Shown: positions 26,564 through 36,490 of the stretch, one piece after another | How positions within the stretch are numbered: the stretch's first letter is position 1 | Layout: each line of letters begins with the position of its first letter | The notes under the pieces: generated by a model | Seen by the model: the letters and a program-made list of their open reading frames with translations, nothing else | Told to the model about the DNA's origin: nothing | Database searches by the model: none | Assembly (NCBI RefSeq): GCF_008271695.1 | Contig: NZ_VKKY01000003.1 | Location: forward strand, 1,240,001 to 1,304,000 | Reading direction: 5' to 3' | Origin: Rufibacter hautae | GTDB taxonomy: Bacteria > Bacteroidota > Bacteroidia > Cytophagales > Hymenobacteraceae | Length of the DNA stretch: 64,000 nt | Program-made: the position numbers and the translations under genes

Positions 26564-27730
26564 ATGTCAGCCCAGAAGATACAAATATTTGATACAACGT
26601 TGCGCGATGGCGAGCAAGTGCCTGGTTGCAAATTAAACATGGATGAGAAGTTAGTCATTGCACGGCAACTAGAGCTTCTGGGCGTTGACGTGATAGAGGC
26701 AGGCTTCGCGGTTTCCAGTCCCGGCGATTTTGAGGCCATTCGGGCTATTGCGGCACAAACCAAAGATGCCACCGTGTGCGGACTTTCCCGCGCCGTGGAA
26801 AACGACATCAAAGTAGCCGCTGAGGCTTTAAAGGCAGCGCGTTACCCCAGAATCCATACGGGCATCGGTACTTCAGAATCCCACATCAAGTTTAAACTGC
26901 GCACCACCCAAGCCGATGTGATTGAGCGCGCTGTGTGGGCCGTGAAATACGCCAAAAGCTTTGTGGAAGACGTGGAGTTCTACGCCGAAGACGCCGGCCG
27001 CACCGACAATGAATTCTTAGCCATGGTCTGCGAAGCCGCTATAAAAGCCGGGGCCACGGTATTGAACATCCCCGATACCACCGGCTATTGCCTGCCCGAA
27101 GAATACGGCGCGAAAATCAAATATCTGTATGAAAACGTGCGCGGCGTACAGAACGTGACCCTTTCCACCCATTGCCACAATGATTTGGGTTTGGCTACCG
27201 CCAATTCTATCTCTGGGGTGGTGAACGGAGCCCGCCAGATTGAGTGTACCATCAACGGGGTAGGGGAGCGCGCCGGTAATACGGCCCTGGAGGAAGTCGT
27301 CATGATTCTCCGTCAACACCCGTACCTAAACTTGGACACCAACATCAACACCAAGCTTTTAACGGAAACCTCGCACCTGGTATCACACATGATGCGCATG
27401 CAGGTACAGCCGAACAAAGCCATTGTGGGTGCCAACGCCTTTGCGCACTCCAGCGGCATCCATCAGGATGGCGTAATCAAGCACCGAGAAACCTACGAGA
27501 TCATTGATCCCAAAGAAGTAGGCGCCGAGGATTCTTCCATTGTATTGACTGCCCGTTCTGGCCGTGCCGCCTTGGCGTACCGGTTACAGAAAATAGGGTA
27601 TGCGTTTGATAAATTCACTTTAGACAAAGCCTACGCTTCCTTCTTAGAAGTAGCAGACAAGAAGAAAGAAGTTGTAGACGAAGACCTTCACCAATTAGTA
27701 GAGCAGGATAACCTGGTTTCTGCAAATTAA
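26564..27730 (+). CDS. leuA: 2-isopropylmalate synthase, short form without the regulatory domain
   Basis: Encodes 388 aa of the first committed enzyme of leucine synthesis, which condenses acetyl-CoA with 2-oxoisovalerate. Visible motifs are the catalytic TLRDGEQ at 11-17, the metal-binding [11 protein letters not shown] at about 200 and GVGERAGN at about 235. The protein ends soon after the catalytic and linker domains, about 120 residues shorter than E. coli LeuA, so the C-terminal leucine-binding allosteric domain is missing. Short LeuA forms occur in Bacteroidetes, so this need not be a truncation. Homocitrate synthase is a less likely alternative, given leuCDB directly downstream. Confidence 0.92.
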   Translation: MSAQKIQIFDTTLRDGEQVPGCKLNMDEKLVIARQLELLGVDVIEAGFAVSSPGDFEAIRAIAAQTKDATVCGLSRAVENDIKVAAEALKAARYPRIHTGIGTSESHIKFKLRTTQADVIERAVWAVKYAKSFVEDVEFYAEDAGRTDNEFLAMVCEAAIKAGATVLNIPDTTGYCLPEEYGAKIKYLYENVRGVQNVTLSTHCHNDLGLATANSISGVVNGARQIECTINGVGERAGNTALEEVVMILRQHPYLNLDTNINTKLLTETSHLVSHMMRMQVQPNKAIVGANAFAHSSGIHQDGVIKHRETYEIIDPKEVGAEDSSIVLTARSGRAALAYRLQKIGYAFDKFTLDKAYASFLEVADKKKEVVDEDLHQLVEQDNLVSAN

Positions 27731-27740
27731 ACATCCTTCC

Positions 27741-27829
27741 TGTCATCCTGAAAGGAACTTGGGAGCGAGCGGTAATAACGGATAGTAAGCGCTTTTCTAG
27801 CCCGCAAACAAGATCTTTTCAAGAGGACA
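27741..27829. repeat. Imperfect inverted repeat between leuA and leuC
   Basis: Arms of 21 bp at 27741-27761 (tgtcatcctgaaaggaactt...) and 27809-27829 pair imperfectly (about 16 of 21). The same left-arm sequence recurs at 44645-44665 with two changes, so it is a dispersed repeat rather than a leu-specific control element. No separate gene lies in this gap. Confidence 0.65.
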
Positions 27830-27843
27830 AAAGAGAGAATACT

Positions 27844-29241
27844 ATGGCACAGACGTTATTAGATAAGATATGGGGCGCCCACGTAGTGAAGTCCATTCCG
27901 GGGGCGGGATTAGACGTGTTTTACATTGACAAACACCTGATACATGAAGTTACCAGCCCGCAGGCCTTCGATGAAATTGAAGCGCGTGGATTGCCATTGT
28001 TCCGCAAAGAACAGATGGTGGCGACCGCTGACCATAACGTACCCACCAAAAACCAACATCTTCCTATTCAGGAACCGCTTTCACGCTTTCAGGTTGATAA
28101 GCTAACCGAGAATTGCGCGAAGCACAACATTGAACTGTACGGCTTGGGTCACCAGAACCAGGGCATTGTGCACGTGATCGGGCCAGAGTTAGGCTTAACT
28201 CAACCGGGCATGACCATTGTGTGCGGCGACAGCCATACCTCTACCCACGGGGCGTTCGGCGCCATTGCCTTCGGGATTGGTACGAGCCAGGTTGCCCAGG
28301 TAATGGCCTCTCAGTGCTTGCTGCTGAGCAAACCTAAGAGCATGCGCATTACGGTAGAGGGCGATGTGAGAAACGGCGTAACGGCCAAAGACATTATCCT
28401 GTACGTGATCTCCAAATTGGGTACCGGCGGTGCCACGGGCTATTTTGTAGAGTACGCCGGCAGCGCGTTTCAGGCCTTGAGCATGGAAGGCCGCATGACC
28501 GTCTGCAACATGAGCATTGAAATGGGTGCCCGCGGCGGCATGATTGCCCCAGACCAAACCACTTTTGATTATTTGAAAGGCCGTCCGTTTGCGCCGCAGG
28601 GTGAGCGTTGGGAGCAGGCCGTAGCTTATTGGTCCACCTTGTACACCGAGGAAGGCGCTTCTTTTGATAAAGAATACTTCTTTGATGCACAGGACATCGC
28701 GCCAATGATCACCTTCGGGACCAACCCAGGCATGGGCATGGCGATTGATGCCGTGATTCCAACTGATGTTCCCGCGAGTGAGCAGGCCAGTTACAGCAAA
28801 TCCTTGAACTACATGGGTTTTCAGCCGGGTGAGTCTTTGCTGGGCAAGCAGATTGACTACGTGTTTATCGGGTCCTGCACCAACTCCAGAATTGAGGATC
28901 TGCGCCAGGTGGCCAAGTTTGTGCAGGGCAAGCACAAAGCCCCACACGTGGAGGCCATCATTGTACCGGGGTCTAAACTGGTGGAGAAGCAAGCCATAGA
29001 AGAAGGCATTGACAAAGTGCTCGCGGAAGCCGGTTTTGAATTGAGAGAGCCGGGCTGCAGCGCCTGCCTAGCCATGAACGAAGACAAGATTCCGGCCGGT
29101 GCGTACTGCGTGTCTACCTCTAACCGCAACTTTGAAGGCCGTCAGGGACCAGGTTCCCGCACCTTGCTGGCCAGTCCGCTGGTAGCCGCTATCACCGCGG
29201 TAGAAGGAAAGATTGTGGACATTACCCAATACCTGAACTAA
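27844..29241 (+). CDS. leuC: 3-isopropylmalate dehydratase large subunit
   Basis: Encodes 465 aa of the aconitase-like subunit that isomerises 2- to 3-isopropylmalate. The three 4Fe-4S cysteines are seen in [14 protein letters not shown] (about residue 345) and [12 protein letters not shown] (about 405-408). The DHNVPT and [12 protein letters not shown] motifs of the family are present. Length is standard. It overlaps leuD by one base (TAATG at 29239-29243), so LeuC and LeuD should be made in equal amounts for the heterodimer. Confidence 0.97.
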   Translation: MAQTLLDKIWGAHVVKSIPGAGLDVFYIDKHLIHEVTSPQAFDEIEARGLPLFRKEQMVATADHNVPTKNQHLPIQEPLSRFQVDKLTENCAKHNIELYGLGHQNQGIVHVIGPELGLTQPGMTIVCGDSHTSTHGAFGAIAFGIGTSQVAQVMASQCLLLSKPKSMRITVEGDVRNGVTAKDIILYVISKLGTGGATGYFVEYAGSAFQALSMEGRMTVCNMSIEMGARGGMIAPDQTTFDYLKGRPFAPQGERWEQAVAYWSTLYTEEGASFDKEYFFDAQDIAPMITFGTNPGMGMAIDAVIPTDVPASEQASYSKSLNYMGFQPGESLLGKQIDYVFIGSCTNSRIEDLRQVAKFVQGKHKAPHVEAIIVPGSKLVEKQAIEEGIDKVLAEAGFELREPGCSACLAMNEDKIPAGAYCVSTSNRNFEGRQGPGSRTLLASPLVAAITAVEGKIVDITQYLN

Positions 29242-29837
29242 TGGAAAAGTTTGAGATACTTCAATCAACGGCGGTTCCGCTCCCGATTGAGAACATAGAT
29301 ACTGATCAGATTATCCCGGCCCGCTTTTTAAAGGCTACTTCGCGCGAAGGCTTCGGGGAAAATTTATTCCGCGACTGGCGCTTTGACAACGCCGGTCAGC
29401 CCAAGGCCGATTTCGTGCTGAACAAAGGCCGTTACGCAGGGCAGATTCTGGTAGCCGGCAAGAACTTTGGTTGCGGGTCAAGCAGAGAGCACGCGGCCTG
29501 GGCCATCCATGATGCCGGGTTCAAAGTAGTGATCTCCAGCTTTTTCGCCGATATTTTCAAAGGCAATGCCTTGAACAACGGTTTGTTGCCTTTGCAAGTG
29601 AGTGATGAAGTGCTGGAACGCTTGTTTGCCCAGATAGAGGAAGACCCGCAAACCAAGTTGGTAGTGAACCTGGTGAACCAGGAACTGGAAGTGCCGGTGT
29701 GGGAAGAGCGTATTCCGTTTGCCATTGACGCCTACAAAAAAGAATGCATGATCAATGGCTACGATGACATTGATTTTTTAGTGAACCAGAAAGAAGCGAT
29801 AGAAAACTACGAAAAAAGCAGACCATGGGCGTATTAA
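29241..29837 (+). CDS. leuD: 3-isopropylmalate dehydratase small subunit
   Basis: Encodes 198 aa of the small (swivel domain) subunit partnering LeuC. It has the [21 protein letters not shown] opening and the conserved [14 protein letters not shown] loop at about 75-88. Full length. The start ATG shares a base with the leuC stop, and the last 13 bases overlap leuB. Confidence 0.96.
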   Translation: MEKFEILQSTAVPLPIENIDTDQIIPARFLKATSREGFGENLFRDWRFDNAGQPKADFVLNKGRYAGQILVAGKNFGCGSSREHAAWAIHDAGFKVVISSFFADIFKGNALNNGLLPLQVSDEVLERLFAQIEEDPQTKLVVNLVNQELEVPVWEERIPFAIDAYKKECMINGYDDIDFLVNQKEAIENYEKSRPWAY

Positions 29838-30943
29838 CGAGAAGAATAGCCGTTTTACCCGGCGATGGAATTGGACCAGAGGTTTGTACTGAGGCCATCA
29901 AAGTATTAGAGGCAGTTAGCGAGCGTTTTGGTCATCAGTTTGAATTGGATGTGCAATTAATGGGCGCCTGCGCCATTGATGCCACCGGCGATCCGCTACC
30001 CGAGTCAACGCTGCAAGCCTGCTTTGAAGCCGATGCTATTCTTTTAGGGGCCATTGGAGATCCTAAGTATGACAACAACCCAGCCGCCAAAGTACGTCCG
30101 GAGCAAGGATTGTTGCGCCTGAGAAAGTCTTTGGGCTTGTTCGCGAATATTCGTCCCGTTACGGCGTATGATGTGTTGCTGGAGCATTCGCCGTTAAAGG
30201 CAGACCGTATCCAGGGTGCTGACATGCTTATTTACCGTGAGTTGACCGGTGGGATCTACTTCGGGGAAAAAGGCCGCACCCAGAACGGTGCTTATGACCA
30301 TTGCACCTACTCCAAAGAAGAGATTGCGCGCATCACGCACCTGGCGTTTCAATCGGCCACTACCCGCCGCAACAAACTAACGCTGGTAGACAAAGCCAAC
30401 GTGCTGGAAACCTCCCGTCTGTGGCGCGAAGTAGTGCAGCAGATTGCCCCGGAATATCCCTCCGTAGAAGTAGATTACCTGTTCGTGGACAATGCCGCCA
30501 TGCAGATGATCCTCAACCCGAAACAGTTTGACGTGATCTTAACCGAGAACATGTTCGGGGATATTATCTCTGATGAAGCTTCGGTGATTGCCGGTTCTTT
30601 GGGCTTGCTGCCTTCAGCTTCGGTAGGCGAGACGGCAGCGTTGTTTGAGCCCATCCACGGTTCTTTCCCGCAAGCCAAGGGCAAAGGCATCGCCAACCCC
30701 ATCGCTACCATTCTTTCCGTGGCCATGATGCTGGAGCATTTCGGGATGCAGGAAGAAGCCGATCTGGTGAAGGAAGCGGTAGATTATACCCTGGAGAAAA
30801 ACGTGCTAACCCCTGAGTTGAGAAAAGACCATCCGTTCACCACCGAGCAGGTGGGTGCCTTCATCGCCAATTACGTGCAGGAAGGCGGCGAGAGCTTCCG
30901 ACACCTGAAAAACATAGAAATAGGGTTAAGCACCATCATCTAA
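29825..30943 (+). CDS. leuB: 3-isopropylmalate dehydrogenase
   Basis: Encodes 372 aa of the NAD-dependent oxidative decarboxylase completing the leucine-specific steps. Typical motifs are [13 protein letters not shown] at the N-terminus, [26 protein letters not shown] at about 125-150, the [11 protein letters not shown] segment and the metal-binding [13 protein letters not shown] at about 240. Length is standard. It starts inside the end of leuD (13-base overlap in another frame), so leuC-leuD-leuB is a tightly packed operon. Confidence 0.96.
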   Translation: MGVLTRRIAVLPGDGIGPEVCTEAIKVLEAVSERFGHQFELDVQLMGACAIDATGDPLPESTLQACFEADAILLGAIGDPKYDNNPAAKVRPEQGLLRLRKSLGLFANIRPVTAYDVLLEHSPLKADRIQGADMLIYRELTGGIYFGEKGRTQNGAYDHCTYSKEEIARITHLAFQSATTRRNKLTLVDKANVLETSRLWREVVQQIAPEYPSVEVDYLFVDNAAMQMILNPKQFDVILTENMFGDIISDEASVIAGSLGLLPSASVGETAALFEPIHGSFPQAKGKGIANPIATILSVAMMLEHFGMQEEADLVKEAVDYTLEKNVLTPELRKDHPFTTEQVGAFIANYVQEGGESFRHLKNIEIGLSTII

Positions 30944-30954
30944 AAAGCAACGCA

Positions 30955-30988
30955 TTTTAGGCCTGTTTTGCAGAAAACGGGCCTAAAA
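30955..30988. repeat. Palindromic repeat (hairpin family) after leuB
   Basis: Arms ttttaggcctgtttt and aaaacgggcctaaaa (15 bp, one mismatch that can pair as G-U in RNA) around four bases. It is one of the cleanest copies of the dispersed family. Placed 12 bases after leuB, it may act as the leu operon 3' hairpin before the ilv leader. Confidence 0.75.
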
Positions 30989-31004
30989 CAAAACCAGATA
31001 GTAG

Positions 31005-31064
31005 ATGCGACACCGGTCGGTCATTCTTCTTTTCGTCATTATTCCTCTGCCGCCAGGTGGGTAG
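31005..31064 (+). CDS. Candidate ilv leader peptide (attenuation)
   Basis: A 19-codon frame encodes MRHRSVILLFVIIPLPPGG and ends with TAG. Eight of ten consecutive residues (VILLFVII-PL) are valine, isoleucine or leucine, the end products of the operon that follows. It ends 23 bases before an intrinsic terminator and 95 bases before ilvD. This layout matches ribosome-mediated attenuation leaders such as IlvL of enterobacteria, but the peptide itself is not homologous to those. A simple chance frame is unlikely given its composition and position. No obvious ribosome-binding site precedes it, which is normal for this phylum. Confidence 0.65.
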   Translation: MRHRSVILLFVIIPLPPGG

Positions 31065-31087
31065 GAACGGCCTCTTACAATCTTTTG

Positions 31088-31125
31088 GAGCCTTTCTCAC
31101 CACCCGGTAGAAAGGCTCTTTTTTT
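31088..31125 (+). terminator. Terminator of the candidate ilv attenuator
   Basis: Perfect 10-bp stem gagcctttct / agaaaggctc with an 11-base loop followed by seven T residues. It lies between the candidate leader peptide and ilvD, so it would stop transcription before the ilv genes unless an alternative fold forms. The leader end contains GGTGG, which can pair with CCACC in the loop; this is one possible antiterminator contact. Confidence 0.8.
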
Positions 31126-31159
31126 GTGAAAACACCTCAAAAACACCGCATTACAAACC

Positions 31160-32881
31160 ATGGCTCTAAATAAATACAGCAGCATCTACACCAAAGACGA
31201 CAGCTTACCGGCTTCCCAGGCCATGCTCATCGGCTCGGGTATCCCGGAGGCCGATCTGCGCAAACCGTTTGTGGGCATCTGCTCCACGGGCTTTGAGGGG
31301 AACACCTGTAACATGCACCTCAATGGGTTAGCCGATGCCGTGAAAATGGGCGTGCAGGCCAACGGCATGGTGGGGCTTCGGTTCAACACCATTGGCGTGA
31401 GCGACGGCATCACCAACGGCAACGCCGGCATGCGCTTCTCCCTGGTCTCCAGAGAGCTGATCGCTGACTCTATTGAAGCCATGGCGGGTGCCCACTACTA
31501 TGATGCCGTGGCTACCGTGGTGGGCTGCGACAAAAACATGCCGGGTGCCCTGATTGCCATGGCGCGCCTGAACCGCCCCTCGCTGATGGTGTACGGCGGT
31601 ACCATCAAAGGAGGGGAATACAAAGGCCAGAAACTGAACATTGTGTCTTGCTTTGAGGCCTACGGTAAAAAACTGAACGGCGCTATCTCTGACGAAGATT
31701 ACCGCGGTATTATCCGGAACGCGTGTCCGGGTCCGGGGGCTTGCGGAGGCATGTACACCGCCAACACCATGGCGGCTGCCATTGAGACCCTGGGCATGAG
31801 CCTTCCCTTCTCTTCGTCCTCCACGGCGGTGAGTGCCGAGAAAAACCAGGAAGCCTTGGATACGGGAGCGTTTATCCTGCAATTATTAGAAAAAGACATC
31901 AAACCGCGTGACATTCTGGTGCGGGAGGCCTTTGAGAATGCCCTGGTCATGATTACGGTGTTAGGTGGTTCTACCAACGCCGTTTTGCACCTGATTGCCA
32001 TTGCCCATGCTGCCGGCGTGAAACTGACTATGGAAGACTTTCAGGAGGTCAGCAACCGCGTGCCGGTGCTGGCGGATTTAAAACCCAGCGGTAAATACCT
32101 GATGGAAGACCTTTCCGCTTTAGGCGGAGTACCTGCTGTGCAGAAAACCTTGTTGGAAGCTGGTTTGCTCAAAGGTGATTTGATGACCATTACGGGCAAA
32201 ACCTTAGCCGAGAACTTAGCCAACGTGAAGCCCCTGGGCGAGGAGCAGGATTTACTAAGACCGCTATCGAACCCTATCAAAGCCGATGGCCACATCCAGA
32301 TTTTGTATGGCAACCTGGCCAGCAAAGGTGCGGTGGCGAAAATCTCGGGGAAAGAAGGCCTCCGGTTTGAAGGACCGGCCATCGTCTTCAACTCAGAAGA
32401 AGAACTGAACGAGGGCATCACCCATGGCAAAATTCAGCCCGGCCAGGTAGTGGTGATTCGCTACGTAGGACCAAAAGGCGGACCGGGCATGCCGGAAATG
32501 CTGAAACCTACCTCGGCCATCATGGGCGCTGGCTTAGGCGATAAAGTAGCGCTCATCACCGATGGCAGGTTTTCGGGCGGTACGCACGGATTCGTCATCG
32601 GGCACGTCTGCCCTGAAGCCTATGACGGTGGAACCATTGCCCTGGTAGAAGACGGCGATTGGATAGTGCTGGACGCTACTGCCAATACCATGGATGTTCA
32701 GCTAGACGATGCCGAACTCGCCCTTAGAAGAAGCCAATGGCAAAGACCTAAGCCAAATGTGCAAGGGGGAGTGCTTTTGAAATATATCAGAACAGTAAGT
32801 GATGCCAGCCACGGTTGTATCACCGATTTACAGGAAGAAGCCTATGTTAACGCAAGAGAAACAAGCCCCAGCCTTGCCTGA
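31160..32881 (+). CDS. ilvD: Dihydroxy-acid dehydratase
   Basis: Encodes 573 aa of the Fe-S enzyme that dehydrates dihydroxy-acids in the valine/isoleucine/leucine pathway. Cluster-related cysteine motifs are visible: [14 protein letters not shown] at about 41-54, GCDKNMPG at about 125, and [16 protein letters not shown] at about 190. The C-terminal [14 protein letters not shown] and VCPEA segments are typical. Length is standard. It is the first ilv gene, behind the candidate attenuator, and its end overlaps the favoured ilvB start by 38 bases. Confidence 0.96.
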   Translation: MALNKYSSIYTKDDSLPASQAMLIGSGIPEADLRKPFVGICSTGFEGNTCNMHLNGLADAVKMGVQANGMVGLRFNTIGVSDGITNGNAGMRFSLVSRELIADSIEAMAGAHYYDAVATVVGCDKNMPGALIAMARLNRPSLMVYGGTIKGGEYKGQKLNIVSCFEAYGKKLNGAISDEDYRGIIRNACPGPGACGGMYTANTMAAAIETLGMSLPFSSSSTAVSAEKNQEALDTGAFILQLLEKDIKPRDILVREAFENALVMITVLGGSTNAVLHLIAIAHAAGVKLTMEDFQEVSNRVPVLADLKPSGKYLMEDLSALGGVPAVQKTLLEAGLLKGDLMTITGKTLAENLANVKPLGEEQDLLRPLSNPIKADGHIQILYGNLASKGAVAKISGKEGLRFEGPAIVFNSEEELNEGITHGKIQPGQVVVIRYVGPKGGPGMPEMLKPTSAIMGAGLGDKVALITDGRFSGGTHGFVIGHVCPEAYDGGTIALVEDGDWIVLDATANTMDVQLDDAELALRRSQWQRPKPNVQGGVLLKYIRTVSDASHGCITDLQEEAYVNARETSPSLA

Positions 32882-34577
32882 AACAGACACCATGATCAGC
32901 GGCAGTCAGGCGCTGCTGCACGCCCTTTCCGTGGAAGGGGTGGACACGATCTTCGGCTATCCTGGTGGGGCCATCATGCCCATCTACGATGCGCTGTTCG
33001 ACTTCCCGGGGAACATGAAGCACGTGCTGGTGCGCCACGAACAAGGCGGCATCCACGCGGGCCAGGGCTACGCCCGTGCCTCGGGTAAAGTAGGCGTGGT
33101 GTTCGCCACCAGCGGTCCCGGCGCAACGAACCTCATTACCGGTCTGGCTGATGCCCTCATTGACAGCACGCCGCTGGTGTGCATCACGGGCCAGGTATTC
33201 GCGCACCTGCTGGGCACCGATGCGTTTCAGGAAGCCGACGTGATTGGGATCACTACTCCGGTGACCAAGTGGAACTACCAGGTAACGGATGCCACCGAGA
33301 TCCCGGCGGTGTTGGCCAAGGCCTTTCACATTGCCAGCACTGGTCGGCCCGGCCCGGTGTTGATTGATATTACCAAAAATGCCCAGTTGCAGAAATTTGC
33401 TTTTCAGGGCTATGAAAGATGCGTGCATATCCGCAGCTACCGGCCGAAGCCCATTGTGCGGAAAGAATATATTGAAAGAGCCGCCGAACTAATCAACAGT
33501 GCTAAGAAGCCCTTTGTGCTGTGGGGCCAGGGTGTGATCTTGGGTTCAGCGGAACAGGAGTTCAAAGCCTTTCTGGAGAAATCCGGCATTCCGGCGGCCT
33601 GGACCATCATGGGCGCGGGCGCCTTGCCAAGTGACCACCCGCAGAACGTGGGCATGCTGGGCATGCACGGCAACTATGGCCCCAACGTGATGACGAACGA
33701 GTGCGATGTGTTGATTGCCATCGGCATGCGCTTCGACGACCGGGTGACGGGTCGGTTGGACAAGTACGCCAAACAGGCCAAAATCATCCACTTGGACATT
33801 GACCCGGCGGAGATTGACAAAAACGTGAAGACCACCGTGCCGGTGTGGGGCGACTGCAAAGAGACCTTGCCGCTGCTGACCCAACTGGTGGAGCAAAAGC
33901 AGCACACCGAGTGGCTGGCCAAGTTCCGGGAGTTTGAGCAGAAAGAGATCGATGCAGTAATAAGAGAAGAACTGTTCCCGAGCTCTGGTGAGATGACCAT
34001 GGGCGAGGTGATGCAGCAACTGAACGAACTCACCAACGGCGAAGCCATTATTGTGAGCGACGTGGGGCAGCACCAGATGGTGGCCTGCCGCTATGCCAAA
34101 CTGAACCACACCCGTAGCAACATCACCAGCGGCGGATTAGGAACCATGGGTTTTGCCTTACCGGCGGCCATTGGCGCCAAGTTCGGGGCACCGGACCGAA
34201 CCGTGGTGGCCGTGATTGGCGACGGCGGTATCCAGATGACTATTCAGGAACTGGGCACCATCATGCAGAGCGACGTGGACGTGAAAATCATGATCCTGAA
34301 CAACCAGTTCTTGGGCATGGTGCGCCAGTGGCAGGAGCTGTTCCATGAGCGGCGCTACTCCTTCGTGGACATCCAGAGCCCCGATTACGTGCAGGTGGCC
34401 AAAGGCTATGGCATCTCGGGCAGAAGCGTGAATGAACGCGCTGACCTCACCGATGCTCTAAGAGAAATGCTGGCGCACCCCGGTTCCTTTTTGTTGGAAG
34501 TGATGGTGACCAAAGAGAACAATGTGTTCCCCATGGTGCCGCAGGGCTGCAGCGTGAGCGAAATCAGATTGAAATAA
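32844..34577 (+). CDS. ilvB: Acetolactate synthase large subunit
   Basis: Encodes 577 aa from the ATG at 32844 (MLTQEKQ); another ATG at 32892 (MISGSQ) would remove the overlap with ilvD and leave ten bases between them, so the start is not settled. The ThDP-dependent enzyme makes acetolactate or acetohydroxybutyrate. It shows [28 protein letters not shown] at the N-terminus, the catalytic glutamate in VRHEQGG and the ThDP motif [17 protein letters not shown]...[12 protein letters not shown] near 475-510. Full length; partner of the small subunit encoded next. Confidence 0.96.
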   Translation: MLTQEKQAPALPETDTMISGSQALLHALSVEGVDTIFGYPGGAIMPIYDALFDFPGNMKHVLVRHEQGGIHAGQGYARASGKVGVVFATSGPGATNLITGLADALIDSTPLVCITGQVFAHLLGTDAFQEADVIGITTPVTKWNYQVTDATEIPAVLAKAFHIASTGRPGPVLIDITKNAQLQKFAFQGYERCVHIRSYRPKPIVRKEYIERAAELINSAKKPFVLWGQGVILGSAEQEFKAFLEKSGIPAAWTIMGAGALPSDHPQNVGMLGMHGNYGPNVMTNECDVLIAIGMRFDDRVTGRLDKYAKQAKIIHLDIDPAEIDKNVKTTVPVWGDCKETLPLLTQLVEQKQHTEWLAKFREFEQKEIDAVIREELFPSSGEMTMGEVMQQLNELTNGEAIIVSDVGQHQMVACRYAKLNHTRSNITSGGLGTMGFALPAAIGAKFGAPDRTVVAVIGDGGIQMTIQELGTIMQSDVDVKIMILNNQFLGMVRQWQELFHERRYSFVDIQSPDYVQVAKGYGISGRSVNERADLTDALREMLAHPGSFLLEVMVTKENNVFPMVPQGCSVSEIRLK

Positions 34578-34597
34578 GGTGCCTAACTGATAATAAA

Positions 34598-35206
34598 ATG
34601 AGTGAGCAAGCGCCCATAGAAAAGCAGGAATACAATATTACGGTGTACACCGAGAACCATGTGGGGTTGCTGAACCGCATCGCCATGATTTTCACGCGCC
34701 GCAAGATCAACATAGACAGCCTGAACGTGTCACCTTCTGAAATTGAAGGCATCCACCGCTTCAACATCGTGATCAACGAAACCGAGGAAGTGGTGAGCAA
34801 AATCGCCCGGCAGATTGAAAAGCAGGTGGAGGTCTTGAAGGTGTACTTTAACACGAACGAAGACGTGATCTGGCAGGAAATGGCCCTTTACAAAGTGCCC
34901 ACCGACATCATAGCCGAGAAAGCCAAAGTAGAACGCCTGCTCCGCGAAAACGGCGCCCGCGCGGTAGTGATCCGGAAGGATTACACCGTCTTTGAAACCA
35001 CCGGCCACCGCGAAGAAACCGACAACCTGATTAAAGTGCTTCAGCCCTTCGGCTTGATTGAGTTTGTACGCAGCGCTCGCATCGCCATCATCAAAGGCAG
35101 TGACGGCTTCAACCGCAAACTCCGGGAATTTGAACGCGCCGAGCCGGGCCAGGAGGCCATTGAAAACGAGTTCCTGAACAGCCGCGACAAGGTGTTCACC
35201 ATGTAA
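34598..35206 (+). CDS. ilvN: Acetolactate synthase small (regulatory) subunit
   Basis: Encodes 202 aa with an N-terminal ACT domain (YNITVYTENHVGLLNRIAMIFTRRKINIDSLNVS) and the C-terminal small-subunit domain (about 95-180; LYKVPTDIIAEKAKVERLLREN). It binds valine for feedback inhibition and activates the catalytic subunit. It starts 20 bases after ilvB. It is slightly longer than E. coli IlvH, with a charged C-terminal extension. The symbol ilvH would also be acceptable. Confidence 0.94.
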   Translation: MSEQAPIEKQEYNITVYTENHVGLLNRIAMIFTRRKINIDSLNVSPSEIEGIHRFNIVINETEEVVSKIARQIEKQVEVLKVYFNTNEDVIWQEMALYKVPTDIIAEKAKVERLLRENGARAVVIRKDYTVFETTGHREETDNLIKVLQPFGLIEFVRSARIAIIKGSDGFNRKLREFERAEPGQEAIENEFLNSRDKVFTM

Positions 35207-35252
35207 ACCAAAGCCGGTAGCAGCAGTTGCTGACGCCGGAGAGTATGAAAGC

Positions 35253-35290
35253 TGTTTTAGCCCTCTTTTCTACAAATAAGGGCCAAAACA
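35253..35290. repeat. Palindromic repeat (hairpin family) between ilvN and ilvC
   Basis: Arms tgttttagccct and agggccaaaaca (12 bp, one mismatch) around a 14-base AT-rich loop. It separates ilvN from ilvC by 126 bases and may trim or stabilise the mRNA. Confidence 0.65.
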
Positions 35291-35332
35291 ATAGACAAGT
35301 AAATCAAATCATAACCCATATTAACTAACAAA

Positions 35333-36376
35333 ATGGCAAAGATCAATTTCGGCGGTGTAGATGAAACCGTTGTGACCCGCGAAGAATATCCGTTGGCAAA
35401 AGCCCAGGAAACTCTGAAAAACGAAGTAATCGCTGTGATTGGCTACGGCGTGCAAGGACCAGGGCAGGCCCTGAACATGCGCGACAACGGCTTCAACGTG
35501 ATTGTGGGGCAACGGCAGGATTCTGCTTCCTGGGAGAAAGCGAAGCAAGACGGTTGGGTACCAGGCGAATCCCTGTTCTCTATTGAAGAGGCGGTGGAGC
35601 GCGGCACCATCATCTGTAACCTGTTGTCAGACGCGGGGCAGATTGCCGTGTGGCCTACCATCAAGGAAAGACTGAAGCCCGGCAAGACGCTTTACTTCTC
35701 GCACGGTTTCGGGATCACCTTCAAGGAGCAGACCAACATTATCCCACCCGCCGATGTGGACGTGATCTTAGTGGCTCCTAAAGGCAGCGGTACCAGCTTA
35801 CGCCGTCTGTTCCTGGAAGGCGGCGGATTGAACTCTTCGTTCGCGGTGTTCCAGGATGCCACCGGCAAAGCCTACGAGAAAGCCATCGCCATGGGCATTG
35901 GGGTGGGTTCCGGCTACCTGTTTGAGACCGATTTCAAAAAGGAAGTGTACTCAGATTTGACCGGCGAGCGCGGCGTGTTGATGGGGGCCCTGGCCGGTAT
36001 CATCGAGGCTCAATATCAAGTATTGCGTCAGCGAGGGCACTCGCCGTCTGAAGCCTTCAACGAGACCGTGGAAGAACTGACCCAAAGCCTGGTGCCACTG
36101 GTAGGCGAGAACGGCATGGACTGGATGTTCAGCAACTGCTCCGTAACTGCCCAGCGCGGTGCCTTGGACTGGAAAGGCAAATTCAGAGAGGCAACGCTTC
36201 CGGTCTTGAATGACCTGTATGACAGCGTGGCCTCGGGCAAAGAAGCCGCCCGTACCATCCAGCGCGGTTCAACGCCGGGTTACCGTCAGGAATTAGAAGC
36301 AGAATTGAAAGAAGTAAGAGAGTCAGAGCTGTGGCAAACCGGTGCCACCGTGCGGAAACTCCGTTCAGGTAGATAG
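35333..36376 (+). CDS. ilvC: Ketol-acid reductoisomerase
   Basis: Encodes 347 aa. The enzyme uses NAD(P)H to isomerise and reduce acetolactate or acetohydroxybutyrate. The Rossmann motif is VIGYGVQGPGQAL at about 36-48, and the cofactor-selecting loop is in GQRQDSASWEKA. The C-terminal knotted domain carries the metal ligands in ETDFKKEVYSDLTGERG and EAFNETVEELTQ. The GPGQAL variant and overall length are characteristic of Bacteroidetes KARIs, which supports the taxonomic assignment. Confidence 0.96.
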   Translation: MAKINFGGVDETVVTREEYPLAKAQETLKNEVIAVIGYGVQGPGQALNMRDNGFNVIVGQRQDSASWEKAKQDGWVPGESLFSIEEAVERGTIICNLLSDAGQIAVWPTIKERLKPGKTLYFSHGFGITFKEQTNIIPPADVDVILVAPKGSGTSLRRLFLEGGGLNSSFAVFQDATGKAYEKAIAMGIGVGSGYLFETDFKKEVYSDLTGERGVLMGALAGIIEAQYQVLRQRGHSPSEAFNETVEELTQSLVPLVGENGMDWMFSNCSVTAQRGALDWKGKFREATLPVLNDLYDSVASGKEAARTIQRGSTPGYRQELEAELKEVRESELWQTGATVRKLRSGR

Positions 36377-36417
36377 TCAACCATTTCCCTTTTAAGGGGA
36401 AGGAAGGAAAGAAAGGC

Positions 36418-36453
36418 GTTTCGGGGCTGTTTTTACCAAAGCAGCCCCGGAAC
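36418..36453. repeat. Palindromic repeat (hairpin family) between ilvC and ilvA
   Basis: Arms gtttcggggctg / cagccccggaac (12 bp, one G-U-compatible mismatch) with a tttttaccaaag loop. It lies 41 bases after ilvC. Confidence 0.7.
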
Positions 36454-36490
36454 GGCAAATGTTCAACCCTTCCATTAGAGTACATACATC

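Noticed and set aside
35207..35332. Second leader peptide before ilvC
   Set aside because: No short frame enriched in branched-chain codons and no terminator with a T-run; only a hairpin-family copy.
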